From positions 1-12,042 of the forward strand of contig JAKSDL010000230.1 of assembly GCA_022360105.1 (NCBI GenBank): 12,042 nucleotides of DNA. Reading direction: 5' to 3'. This document shows, piece after piece, positions 1 through 7,130 of this stretch. This stretch comes from Pseudomonadota bacterium (GTDB taxonomy: Bacteria > SAR324 > XYD2-FULL-50-16 > JAHJRI01). Both the position numbers and the translations under genes were made by a program. Within the stretch, counting starts at the first letter, position 1; each line of letters starts with the position of its first letter. Under the pieces are notes generated by a model. That model did no database searches. It worked only from the letters and a program-made list of their open reading frames with translations, and was not told the origin of the DNA.

Positions 1-181
1 CGCAAATATAGCCGAACTGGTTGCAAAAGAGTATGTGAGCTGGCTGCCAATTAAAATGCTCCAGTTACCTATTGAGATAGAAGATTTTGAGTTTTATCAG
101 TATTGGCACGCCAGACATCAAAAAGATCCCGGTCATTCCTGGTTGCGTAAACTGATCAAGCAGACCATTCAGAATGATTAG
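1..181 (+). CDS. LysR-type transcriptional regulator, C-terminal end (partial)
   Basis: The reading frame starting at base 2 is open to a TAG stop at 179-181 and gives about 59 residues; the gene begins left of the window. The tail contains YQYWHARHQKDPGHSWLRKL, the pattern W-H-x-R-x-x-x-D-P-x-H-x-W-L-R that ends the effector-binding domain of many LysR-family regulators (the last helix of the periplasmic-binding-protein-like fold). The helix-turn-helix and most of the ligand pocket are outside the window, so target and inducer cannot be judged. LysR genes are often divergent from the genes they control, which would lie to the left. What is seen is only the C-terminal signature; the family call is from recognition of that motif. 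Confidence 0.8.
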   Translation, partial: ANIAELVAKEYVSWLPIKMLQLPIEIEDFEFYQYWHARHQKDPGHSWLRKLIKQTIQND

Positions 182-214
182 TGTCACGCCGGTAGTGCAG
201 TTCGTAAATGTGTT

Positions 215-405
215 ATGTCCATCATGTCGTCCCTATGGGACTCAATTGGTCTTCGTTTATGAATTACGCTGGTTACTGCTGTGCCATCCCTCCGGGATTG
301 ATTCCCCTGAGTAACGATCGATCCAGTTAATTCAAATTTTACTTTCTCATCTAAAGCCCCAACGGGGCGGCATATAATAGCCAGCGGTGTGAACCGCTGG
401 TTAAT
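215..405. repeat. REP-like palindromic repeat block with four small hairpins
   Basis: Four perfect inverted repeats lie in this otherwise gene-free gap. They are GTCCC-TAT-GGGAC at 229-241, ATCCC-TCC-GGGAT at 286-298, GCCCC-AAC-GGGGC at 356-368 and CCAGCGGT-GTGA-ACCGCTGG at 381-400. The first three share the core CCC-N3-GGG with covarying outer base pairs. Read on the minus strand, the order CCAGCGGT hairpin, then TATTATAT, then a GCCCC hairpin matches my memory of a repeat scattered through many environmental bacterial genomes. Such repeats are often mis-annotated as small proteins because one strand stays open; here 184-420 on the minus strand is open for 78 codons. I see no transposase here, so movement would need one elsewhere. 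The hairpins could also act as an RNA terminator or mRNA stabiliser for the convergent LysR and LUD genes. Confidence 0.65.
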
Positions 406-483
406 TGATACCAAAATCAAATGAGTCCCACAGGCACGGCACTGATGTTATGCAATCGGTTTATCAATAAGGTGTCTTTGTTC

Positions 484-1137
484 TTATAATCCCAAATCTT
501 CATTAATCAGAACGATTTTAATCCGACCCTTGGGGAATGACTTGTCGTGAATGGTCCAGGTGTTACAAATCCGTTCTTTGCTCTGGCATTCTTCGCAATA
601 TCCTGATTTTAAACAGGGGTTTTTCTTTTTTAACCTCATGGTATTGGCTGGTGCTGCGTAATTCTTAATTCGCATCAGGGCGTCATCAACTTCGGCCACC
701 AGTTTATTTCTTCCCGCCAGAATGACCACATGTTTTGGACCAAAGGTCAGAGCTCCAACGCGATTTCCGATCATATCCAGGTTAACCAACTTGCCGTTAT
801 CGGTGACAGCATTGGTTCCCGTGATAAACAGATCCACCAGTAATGCCTGTCGGCGCCTTTCTACCATTTCTTCGCGAGAGATCTTTTTATCGTAGGTGTC
901 TAAGATCTCAAATGCGTCATTATTCTTTAAAGCATCGTAAAGACCGCTATCTGTTACTGTTACCGAACCTCCAAAGGAGATACTTTTGGGATTTGCAGCT
1001 GGAACAATGGTATTCAGGACAATATCTTTGGCTTCTGTCTTATTGTCCGCAAGGTGAACTTCAAAATTGTTTACTTCCAGCACATTTTTCACTTCTGCAA
1101 GCCGGAGATTCCAATAGTCTTTCAGGTATTCGGTCAT
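484..1137 (-). CDS. stand-alone LUD-domain (LutC/DUF162-like) protein
   Basis: A 217-residue protein of the LUD (lactate utilisation, formerly DUF162) superfamily. Family marks are SISFGGSVTVTDSGL at 52-66, the ITGTNAVTDNGKLVNLDMIGNR stretch at 105-126 and TFGPKHVVILAGRNKL at 131-146, a Rossmann-like core. The C-terminal part has a Cys cluster, C175-x5-C181-x2-C184-x6-C191, which could bind zinc or an iron-sulfur centre; this pattern accompanies many single-domain LUD proteins. In lutABC-type operons LUD proteins take part in lactate oxidation, but no lutA or lutB partner lies here, so a role in lactate use is not shown. The ATG at 1135-1137 follows AAGG about 11 bases upstream. The gene is divergent from folD across about 257 bp and ends against the hairpin repeat. 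The domain call is firm; the biochemical role is open. Confidence 0.85.
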   Translation of the reverse strand: MTEYLKDYWNLRLAEVKNVLEVNNFEVHLADNKTEAKDIVLNTIVPAANPKSISFGGSVTVTDSGLYDALKNNDAFEILDTYDKKISREEMVERRRQALLVDLFITGTNAVTDNGKLVNLDMIGNRVGALTFGPKHVVILAGRNKLVAEVDDALMRIKNYAAPANTMRLKKKNPCLKSGYCEECQSKERICNTWTIHDKSFPKGRIKIVLINEDLGL

Positions 1138-1207
1138 GTTTGTTTTGCCTTGTATTGGGTCATCGAAATTAGGGTAAAAACTGTATTACATCCGTTTAGC
1201 AATAGCC

Positions 1208-1241
1208 CCTGCAGTACTAAAAAACAAGTTTTGATTGCAGG
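1208..1241. promoter_or_regulatory. inverted repeat in the divergent LUD/folD intergenic region
   Basis: CCTGCA (1208-1213) and TGCAGG (1236-1241) form a 6-bp outer inverted repeat. Inside it lies AAAAC-AA-GTTTT near 1220-1232. It sits about midway between the LUD gene start (1137) and the folD start (1395), where shared regulation of divergent genes would act. It has no U-tract on either side, so it is not a terminator. An operator is only one possibility, since an AT-rich palindrome of this length can arise by chance. Confidence 0.25.
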
Positions 1242-1394
1242 TTTGGTTGATCGGCAGAAACTAATTTTATTGACCTGACTCCTTGCGCAATCAAATGCCT
1301 CCATGTGAGCCTGAAATCATACCTGTTTACAGCAGAGGGCAATGATTGGAGTGATTTCGTAACCAACTGTCAGAGCAAACCACTAAAAGGAAAT

Positions 1395-2282
1395 ATGAAA
1401 ATTCTTTCCGGGACTGAAACAAGCAAGGAAATTAAAGAAGAACTAAAAAGAGAGGTGCTCAACCTCAAATCAATGAATATTGAACCTACATTGGCGGTAA
1501 TCCTGGTGGGGGAGGACCCGGCATCTGCGGTTTATGTTCGAAACAAGCAAAGAACCTGTACAGAATTGGGCTTTCAATCGATTGAACGAAAAATGCCTGA
1601 AGATACCAAACAGGAGGATTTGCTGTCCGTGGTCAAGGAATTGAACGATGATCCAGCGGTTAACGGTATTTTATGTCAGGTACCTCTGCCTCCTCAATGC
1701 AATGAGCAGGAAGTGATTCAGACTATTCTTCCGGATAAGGATGTGGATTGTTTTCATCCCTACAACTATGGTTTGCTGGCTGCCGGAATTCCCAAATTCA
1801 TGCCCTGTACTCCCTTTGGTGTGTTGCAGATTCTCAAACATTACGGTTATGAAACGAGGGGCAAAAATGTTATTATCATCGGCCGCAGCAATATTGTGGG
1901 CAGACCGCTTTCAATCCTCATGTCGCTCAAGGAATGGAATGCTACGGTTACGGTTTGTCATTCTCAAACAGCCAAGCTGGCAGAGGTTTGCCGGTCTGCA
2001 GATATTCTGATATCTGCTATTGGTATCCCCAATTTCGTTACGGCCCACTATGTCAAAAAAGGTGCCGTGGTGATCGATGTCGGTATCAATCGTGTTCACG
2101 ATCCCTCTCATCCCAAAGGATCAAGGTTGGTTGGCGATGTGGATTTTGAAGCAATCAAGGATCTTGCTGGAGCAGCTACACCTGTTCCGGGTGGAGTCGG
2201 TCCGATGACCATTGCCATGCTGATGTACAATACTATTAATGCGGCTAGATTTCAGGCAGGTTTGGAGAAATTTGAGTTGTAA
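1395..2282 (+). CDS. folD: FolD bifunctional methylenetetrahydrofolate dehydrogenase/cyclohydrolase
   Basis: A 295-residue cytoplasmic enzyme that interconverts 5,10-methylene-THF and 10-formyl-THF (NADP-dependent dehydrogenase plus cyclohydrolase) for purine, thymidylate and formyl-Met supply. Visible motifs are Y47-x3-K51 (YVRNK, catalytic Lys), GILCQVPLP at 91-99, PDKDVD..HPYN at 113-124, PCTPFG at 137-142, the Rossmann motif GRSNIVGRP at 163-171, GAVVIDVGIN at 223-232 and TPVPGGVGPMT at 262-272. The start is the ATG at 1395, preceded by AAAAGG and aligning with the usual FolD N-terminus. A GTG at 1305 would add 30 residues unlike the family. One oddity is position 119, where the usual Gly of KDVDGF is Cys. 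The gene ends 3 bp from the stop of the convergent Lrp gene, with no room for a separate terminator. Confidence 0.97.
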   Translation: MKILSGTETSKEIKEELKREVLNLKSMNIEPTLAVILVGEDPASAVYVRNKQRTCTELGFQSIERKMPEDTKQEDLLSVVKELNDDPAVNGILCQVPLPPQCNEQEVIQTILPDKDVDCFHPYNYGLLAAGIPKFMPCTPFGVLQILKHYGYETRGKNVIIIGRSNIVGRPLSILMSLKEWNATVTVCHSQTAKLAEVCRSADILISAIGIPNFVTAHYVKKGAVVIDVGINRVHDPSHPKGSRLVGDVDFEAIKDLAGAATPVPGGVGPMTIAMLMYNTINAARFQAGLEKFEL

Positions 2283-2285
2283 ATA

Positions 2286-2777
2286 TCACTCATCATCAAA
2301 GGCCGTTCCCCAGGCATAGTTTTCTTTGATTTGTTCCATGATCAGAGACGTCTCAGTAGTAATCACGCCATCGAGATTACTGATTTTGTTGTAAACCAGA
2401 TCATTTAGCTCATCGAGTGATTTTACTATGAAATCCACGTCAACATCGGTACTGCCGGTCATCAAGTTAATATGAACACATTCTTTCAAATTGACCAGCT
2501 CCTGGAGCACATGGTCTTTCTTTTTGATGTCCACACGAATTTTGATGTTTCCGGTAATACTGAATCCAAGCTTATGAGGTGAGCCAACAGCAACGATTTT
2601 GATATACTTTTCGTTGATCAGCCTCTTGAGGCGGGTTCTAACGGTAGCTTCGGCAATGCCAAGTTGCTTGGCGATGGAAGTGTTGGATAACCTGCCATCT
2701 GTCTGCAACAGGTTTACAATCTGGCAATCCAGTTTATCAAGTTTTCTGGGTTTGATTTTTTCATTCTTTTTGGCCAT
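2286..2777 (-). CDS. Lrp/AsnC family transcriptional regulator
   Basis: A 163-residue regulator. The N-terminal winged HTH starts with KLDKLDCQIVNLLQTDGR (12-29), and the recognition region SIAKQLGIAEATVRTRLKRL lies at 34-53. The C-terminal RAM/ligand-binding domain runs from about 76 to 150, with the β-strand GNIKIRVDI, the glycine-containing turn MTGSTDVDVDFIV at 106-118 and the closing TTETSLIMEQIKENYAW at 140-156. Members form dimers to octamers and usually sense amino acids; the ligand here cannot be read from sequence. The ATG at 2775-2777 has GAGGAG directly upstream (2781-2786). An upstream ATG at 2808-2810 would add 11 residues with a poorer ribosome site. A promoter lies at 2843-2872. 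The gene is convergent with folD, and the solute-binding-protein gene lies upstream in the same direction, 330 bp away. Confidence 0.93.
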   Translation of the reverse strand: MAKKNEKIKPRKLDKLDCQIVNLLQTDGRLSNTSIAKQLGIAEATVRTRLKRLINEKYIKIVAVGSPHKLGFSITGNIKIRVDIKKKDHVLQELVNLKECVHINLMTGSTDVDVDFIVKSLDELNDLVYNKISNLDGVITTETSLIMEQIKENYAWGTAFDDE

Positions 2778-3106
2778 TTGCTCCTCTTTGGGTTTGCCAA
2801 TGCTACTCATTTTAATAACAATTTCTGCCTCGACAGAGTGATATTATCGTTTTGAATGATTTAAAAAGTCAAGGTTCTTCTATTTTTCTTCCGGATTCGA
2901 TGGAAATTGGCAAAAAATAAATCGAAAAAATATCAATCAATTAATAAAAAGAACGAATCCTATAAATATTAATGTCAAGGCGTAAAATTCCAACCTGTTT
3001 TTAAAAGCATACATTTTAGGGTTCGGTTTTGACCTGTTTGGTTTGCAAAGAACAGGATGTTGTCACGCTTTAACGAAATTTAAAATGTGTGCAAAAGTGG
3101 CCCGGG
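2778..3106. other. AT-rich intergenic region between the Lrp and solute-binding-protein genes
   Basis: It holds the regulator's ribosome site and promoter (2781-2872), then about 230 bp of AT-rich sequence without a convincing ORF. CCTGTT (3033-3038) and AACAGG (3051-3056) form a 6-bp inverted repeat with a 12-base loop containing TTTGCAAA. A near-palindrome, AGTGGCCCGGGTCACT, overlaps the stop codon of the upstream gene (3096-3111). Neither has a U-tract on the minus strand, so no factor-independent terminator for the solute-binding-protein gene is evident. Confidence 0.5.
2843..2872 (-). promoter_or_regulatory. sigma70-like promoter of the Lrp/AsnC regulator gene
   Basis: On the minus strand TTGACT (-35, at 2867-2872) is followed after 18 bp by GATAAT (-10, at 2843-2848). 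This is close to the TTGACA/TATAAT consensus and correctly oriented to the regulator. A start near 2836 would give a leader of roughly 60 bases to the preferred ATG at 2777. It suggests independent transcription rather than read-through from the upstream solute-binding-protein gene. Lrp proteins often autoregulate, but I see no clear operator. Confidence 0.6.
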
Positions 3107-4750
3107 TCACTCAGGTATCTCCAGATGTAAATAATTCCAGGGATTGATTTCAGAAGACACTCCCCCCATCGAAATAACCACTTCATCAATCCGATCTTGT
3201 CGTACCGGGCAGATTTTGTAAGGCCTGACAAGCATACCGTATGGTAATTCATCAGCCAGAATTTCCTGAGCCAGTTTTAAATATTGTAAACGCTTTTTGG
3301 AACTTCCCGTTGTCAATAGCTTGGTCAGAATTCTATCAAATGCGGGATTTATATAATTGGATACATTAGCCTGGTTAGAAAGGCCTTCATCACTCTTCAT
3401 CATATTCCAAATCCAATCTTGATAAGGTCCCGGGGCCTTGCTGTTGAGAGCGATGTCGTGAGTACTTTCCATGGGATTGTGAAGATAGTTCTTATACGAT
3501 TGGGAGTCAGCGCTTAACAAGTTGATGCGGATACCAATGCGGGAAATCTGTCTTCTAAGGTATCCGGCCGTGCGAACTTGAGCACGGTTGGACTTCGATA
3601 CGAGCAAGGTGAATGACAAATCTCGAATAGATTTTGGATTATCTCTTATGCCATCCCCGTCAATGTCTATATATCCAGCTTCATTGAGTATATCAATCGC
3701 TTGATCCACATTGTGCTTGTAAGCAGGCAAATCGAAATTGTATCCGGACAATTCTGGGTAGATAAAACTGTCAATTTCTTTGGCATATCCGCCAAACACC
3801 TGACGCACGATCTGCTTTTTATCGATAACCGTCATTATTGCTTTACGGACCTTAATGTCCCGAATAGCCGGATTTTGAGAAAAATTAAATGATAACCAGT
3901 GAAGTTCCATCCCTTCAGTAACGACTGTTTTGACTCCCATGGCAGAATCAAACTCTCTGATCCTGGAAGGATCGATACCTTTGTAACCAAATAGATCTAT
4001 TAAACCTGATTTAAGGGCTGACGAAAGCGAATTGTTGTTTGGAAAAATTAAAAATACCAGTTCATCAAATTTGGCCGGGTAGCCATGATAATTTTGGTTT
4101 TTAACTAATCTCAGCATCTCGCCCGGTTTAAATTCTTTGACTATAAAGGGGCCGGAGCCAATAGCTTGTTTGTTTTTATTTCGAGACAGGCTATGTTGAT
4201 ATTTTTTCCAAATATGCCTTGGAAAAACAGGCATTCTGTAAAACGGTGGATACGGTCCGCTGTGGGCATGCTTCAAAGTAATTTCCAGAACACTGTTCTC
4301 CATGGCTTTGATGTCCTGAATCTCTATTCCCCGCTGATTCCATTCACTGGATTTGTTTGCAAAAATATTTAACGAGAAAATGATATCGTTAAGGGATACA
4401 GGAATTTGGTCACTAAACTTGGAGGAATTATCCAGAAAAAACCTCCAGGTTTTATAATCATCGGTTTCCCATCGTTTGGCCAAACCTGGCAATGGCCTAT
4501 AATCCGGGGCAGGTCCCATCATCCAGAGTTGGTCGTATACCAGGGGCCAGAATATTTCGCCCATCTCTTTTTGCCGCCACTCGCTGGTGAAAGCAAGTGA
4601 ATTCATTGCCTGGGACTTTGTAAAACCTATAAACAGACGATTCTGGGCAAACGATGGGGGCCCGATTACGATAATACTAAAGATCAGTAAAATCAGAAAA
4701 ATCAGACTTTTTTTAAGTAATGGGGATAATTGTCGGTGATAATGTTTCAT
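3107..4750 (-). CDS. ABC transporter substrate-binding protein, family 5 (peptide/nickel/DppA type)
   Basis: A 547-residue exported solute-binding protein (SBP_bac_5 family). The signal peptide is basic (KK at 13-14), then hydrophobic 16-30, with likely cleavage after SFA at 35; no lipobox Cys is present, so it should be soluble periplasmic. Family marks are LPGLAKRWE (87-95), IGSGPFIVKEFKPGE (197-211), the RDIKVRKAI stretch (297-305), the linker LNEAGYIDIDGDGIRD (355-370) and LRRQISRIGIRINL (398-411). Such proteins deliver oligopeptides, glycosides, opines or metals to an inner-membrane permease, but no permease or ATPase gene is adjacent. It may serve a transporter elsewhere or act as a sensor or chaperone. 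The start ATG at 4748-4750 has no good Shine-Dalgarno. The gene stands alone, with 485 bp upstream and 329 bp downstream. The ligand is unknown. Confidence 0.9.
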   Translation of the reverse strand: MKHYHRQLSPLLKKSLIFLILLIFSIIVIGPPSFAQNRLFIGFTKSQAMNSLAFTSEWRQKEMGEIFWPLVYDQLWMMGPAPDYRPLPGLAKRWETDDYKTWRFFLDNSSKFSDQIPVSLNDIIFSLNIFANKSSEWNQRGIEIQDIKAMENSVLEITLKHAHSGPYPPFYRMPVFPRHIWKKYQHSLSRNKNKQAIGSGPFIVKEFKPGEMLRLVKNQNYHGYPAKFDELVFLIFPNNNSLSSALKSGLIDLFGYKGIDPSRIREFDSAMGVKTVVTEGMELHWLSFNFSQNPAIRDIKVRKAIMTVIDKKQIVRQVFGGYAKEIDSFIYPELSGYNFDLPAYKHNVDQAIDILNEAGYIDIDGDGIRDNPKSIRDLSFTLLVSKSNRAQVRTAGYLRRQISRIGIRINLLSADSQSYKNYLHNPMESTHDIALNSKAPGPYQDWIWNMMKSDEGLSNQANVSNYINPAFDRILTKLLTTGSSKKRLQYLKLAQEILADELPYGMLVRPYKICPVRQDRIDEVVISMGGVSSEINPWNYLHLEIPE

Positions 4751-4789
4751 TGCATAATTTGGCAGGAAGATGAATCAGTCCGCTGTCAG

Positions 4790-4887
4790 ATCACCCAATA
4801 AAGCTGCATTTTGCTGAAACCGGGAGCAGATTCTTAGTATTGTATCTCTTGATTTCACAGGTATTCGAGCGACAATGATTGGGTGAT
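4790..4887. promoter_or_regulatory. widely spaced 10-bp inverted repeat upstream of the solute-binding-protein gene
   Basis: ATCACCCAAT at 4790-4799 is matched by its exact reverse complement ATTGGGTGAT at 4878-4887, 78 bp apart. The near copy lies 40 bp upstream of the ATG at 4750. Two opposed copies of one 10-mer in a promoter-sized gap could be a pair of operator sites (looping) or the base of a large RNA stem. No trans-acting factor is indicated. A chance occurrence is unlikely but possible. Confidence 0.35.
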
Positions 4888-5173
4888 TTAACATCAGGGT
4901 TGTTGATTATATTTTAAAATCAAATAGTTAACACCTATTTGCTGTTCGTTGTGGATTGTATTCTACTGAAACGATGAAATTATAACAAGGCGCAATTCCT
5001 GGCGGTTGCACCCAAAAACGTCTTAAAAATAGCATTGTGATGGCACCATTTCCCATTACCAGTAAATAGGGATTATTCTCTGTGATCTGCTGTGAAAAGC
5101 AACATCTATTAACCGGGATTAACCATTTAATGGGGTGTTATTTGTGGGGAATTTTTAAGCACAAAAGGCTGGT

Positions 5174-5198
5174 TGCCGCCTGATTGTTTCAGGCGGCA
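5174..5198 (-). terminator. strong hairpin after the cupin-DUF4105-DJ-1 operon, possible terminator
   Basis: TGCCGCCTGA (5174-5183) and TCAGGCGGCA (5189-5198) make a perfect, GC-rich 10-bp stem with a 5-base loop, 37 bp beyond the DJ-1 stop codon. On the minus strand the stem is followed by ACCAGCCTTTTG, so the U-run is short and displaced. The hairpin is certain; its role as a terminator or a 3'-end stabiliser is inferred from its position. Confidence 0.5.
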
Positions 5199-5235
5199 TT
5201 TCATGGGAACCATTTTGAACGGACGTCCAAAAAAC

Positions 5236-5817
5236 CTATCTCCGGTATTCCATGTAGTCTGCAGTTGCGTCCGCAACTTCCGAACCAAACAGTTGCTCGA
5301 TGACGTACAGACTCATGTCGATTCCGGCACTGATTCCTGCAGAAGTAATGATTTTACCGTTATCAACAAAGCGCTGATCTTTGACAATGACAGTTTCGGG
5401 AGCTAAAGACTCAAGGGTATCAAATACCTGGTGATGAGTAGTGGCTTTCAAGCCTTTTAGCAAACCGGCCTTTGCAAGCAGCAAGGCCCCGGAGCATACC
5501 GAAAGAACTTTGTCTGCTGTAACTGCTCCCTGTGCAATCCAGGAAATAATATCATCCTGGCCTAAAACAGGTCGTGTTCCATCACCACCGGGGATGATGA
5601 TGATTTGTGGCTCAGGTGCATCTGCAATCGCATAATCCGGGTTGATGGAGAGTCCGTTCCTGGCTATGATTGGCCGGTTCTCCTTTGCAACCGTGTATAC
5701 GTTGAGTCGCTGGTGTTCGCTCAATTCGTCTGTGACGGCGAACACTTCAAATGGACCTGCAAAATCTAAAACTTCGACATCATCAAAAAGTAGAATTGCT
5801 GTGTTTTTCCTTTTCAT
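5236..5817 (-). CDS. DJ-1/PfpI family protein, isonitrile hydratase (InhA)-like
   Basis: A 193-residue cytoplasmic protein of the class I glutamine-amidotransferase-like superfamily. The nucleophile elbow is VCSGALLLAKAGLL, with Cys108 following LS. The N-terminal block VLDFAGPFEVFAV (16-28) carries Asp18, which lines up with the catalytic Asp of Pseudomonas isonitrile hydratase. IIIIPGGDG (72-80), TTHH (126-129) and DNGKIITSAGISAGIDMSL (152-170) are typical of the ThiJ/InhA and GATase1-AraC branch. There is no AraC HTH after the domain, so it is an enzyme-type rather than a regulator-type member. It is the last gene of a three-gene operon; its ATG lies 5 bp after the DUF4105 stop and has no obvious Shine-Dalgarno, which suggests translational coupling. 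The substrate is unproven: glyoxalase/deglycase, isonitrile hydratase or other hydrolase activity are all possible. Confidence 0.88.
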   Translation of the reverse strand: MKRKNTAILLFDDVEVLDFAGPFEVFAVTDELSEHQRLNVYTVAKENRPIIARNGLSINPDYAIADAPEPQIIIIPGGDGTRPVLGQDDIISWIAQGAVTADKVLSVCSGALLLAKAGLLKGLKATTHHQVFDTLESLAPETVIVKDQRFVDNGKIITSAGISAGIDMSLYVIEQLFGSEVADATADYMEYRR

Positions 5818-5822
5818 CTTAA

Positions 5823-7124
5823 TTACGATTTTATATTTCCAGATTGTGGCTGGTTACTGTTCTTTATTTCCACCATCCCTGTGATGCCAATAACCAATAA
5901 CACAGGTAGCAGAACTCTTAGTTGTTGTCCGTTAGCTTGATCAAACATGGGAAGTATCTTCAGTCCGAATGCAGCAAACGCAGTCAAACCAGATACCACA
6001 CTCAGCCATGAAAACAGCTTTTTTAACTTTCCAAACACCGCTGCTAATCCTGCGATACCCAGCATAAATGTAATTGGGTTAAGCAATAAGATGTTTTCGT
6101 TCCAGTAGGTATCTTTGTGATCGGTGAAACACATCATGAAGAAAAGAATCAAGCCAAGTGTTCCGAAAATCATAGAAAAAACGGAAACCAAAGCCGGGTA
6201 TAGCCTACTAAAAAGCTGATGGTTTTTAATATAGAATATCGCGCTGAGACCGATTATTGCCAGTAAAAAAAAACCTAAGACAAATTCTTTGACCACAGTG
6301 TTGACTAGATTAGCTTTTGTTGTAAAAAAGAAATCCCCGGCACCCGCATTTTTTTCTATTTTCTCTGCTACAAGTGGTATATTACCAAGGGCGGGATTTT
6401 TCGCTTTTTGAATAACCGCCATTAATCGATCGGGAAGAAACATCGTATCCCAATCGGTGATTGCTTGATCGACTGAATCGTTTAAGATGAAATTGGTTGT
6501 AAAGTCCAGATGGGGAACCCCTGCCATCATCCGATGAACAAAGTCTCTAAATGTGGGTTTCACAGGTTGCATGGATTGTTGTTTCAATTGCCCGGACATA
6601 GCCTGGTCAATAACGTCCCTGATTTTTGTGGAGCAATTGTCAAGAAAGTGATCATAAACATAAAACCTGTTTTCCTGTCTCAGGTGATATAGCAAAAGAC
6701 GTCGAACCTCTGTTTTCTGTTGCGGGGTGAGGTTTAGAGTCTGGTATACAATATGCCGGTTTTCTCTTCGATAGGGAATCAAGGCCTGGGAGGATTCGGA
6801 TGCAAAACTCCAGAAAACAAATTTTCCGAATGTGAATTGAAGCAGATGTTCCATATCAAAAAAGAAGCCACCAAAGTTAAACATGTGGGCTTTTCCGGTT
6901 AGATTGTTTCTTACTTCCAGGGCAGAATGACCAAACCATGCAAAAAGAGAATCGTGGGGTGAGAAAGTCACCAGGCGGATTTCGTAGGGATCATCCGGTG
7001 GAACCACCAATGCCTTGGGATCGGTTGTGGAAGCTTGAAGGTTTTCAACACAGACCAGGGCCAGAAAAAACAGGAACACCGTTAGGTTCGCCGCAGCAAA
7101 TCTGGCGGTTAGATGGCATCTCAT
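5823..7124 (-). CDS. DUF4105 (Lnb N-terminal periplasmic domain) membrane protein
   Basis: A 433-residue protein with a signal sequence or signal anchor (hydrophobic 13-26, possible cleavage near ASA-type LQA at 29-31). A periplasmic DUF4105 domain spans about 48-235, and five predicted membrane spans follow at about 278-299, 309-332, 345-366, 370-392 and 401-419. DUF4105 marks are FAWFGHSALEVRN (61-73, with His66), FNFGGFFFD (82-90), the ENRHIVYQTLNLTPQQ stretch (121-136), FYVYDHFLDNCSTKIRDVID (154-173, with Cys164) and FLPDRL (229-234). The loop FTDHKDTYWNENILLLNPI (333-351) is also seen in longer family members. The His and the DNCS Cys suggest a papain-like (NlpC/P60-like) active site facing the periplasm; that is inference. 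It lies 6 bp downstream of the cupin gene and 5 bp upstream of the DJ-1 gene, so the three are almost certainly co-transcribed. The function of the family is poorly known. Confidence 0.9.
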   Translation of the reverse strand: MRCHLTARFAAANLTVFLFFLALVCVENLQASTTDPKALVVPPDDPYEIRLVTFSPHDSLFAWFGHSALEVRNNLTGKAHMFNFGGFFFDMEHLLQFTFGKFVFWSFASESSQALIPYRRENRHIVYQTLNLTPQQKTEVRRLLLYHLRQENRFYVYDHFLDNCSTKIRDVIDQAMSGQLKQQSMQPVKPTFRDFVHRMMAGVPHLDFTTNFILNDSVDQAITDWDTMFLPDRLMAVIQKAKNPALGNIPLVAEKIEKNAGAGDFFFTTKANLVNTVVKEFVLGFFLLAIIGLSAIFYIKNHQLFSRLYPALVSVFSMIFGTLGLILFFMMCFTDHKDTYWNENILLLNPITFMLGIAGLAAVFGKLKKLFSWLSVVSGLTAFAAFGLKILPMFDQANGQQLRVLLPVLLVIGITGMVEIKNSNQPQSGNIKS

Positions 7125-7130
7125 TAGACT

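Larger units (their letters stand above)
4751..5235. other. 485-bp intergenic region upstream of the solute-binding-protein gene
   Basis: I find no gene. Contents are a perfect 10-bp inverted repeat pair (4790-4799 and 4878-4887), a tandem ATTAACC pair 10 bp apart (5108-5114, 5118-5124) and a strong hairpin near the DJ-1 gene end (5174-5198). I could not find a convincing -35/-10 pair for the solute-binding-protein gene; a TACAAT hexamer on the minus strand near 4840 lacks a good -35. The length and sequence leave room for a regulatory leader or small RNA, but nothing identifies one. Confidence 0.4.

Noticed and set aside
184..420. 78-codon open frame on the minus strand
   Set aside because: It coincides with the four-hairpin repeat, has a low-complexity-like composition driven by the hairpins and lacks a ribosome site. 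It is read as repeat-derived.
1138..1394. possible folate-sensing riboswitch ahead of folD
   Set aside because: I could not recognise a conserved THF-aptamer core; only a short inverted repeat is present, and such riboswitches are known mainly from Firmicutes.
3033..3056. hairpin CCTGTT/AACAGG as terminator for the solute-binding-protein gene
   Set aside because: The stem is short, the loop is 12 bases and no T-run follows on the minus strand.
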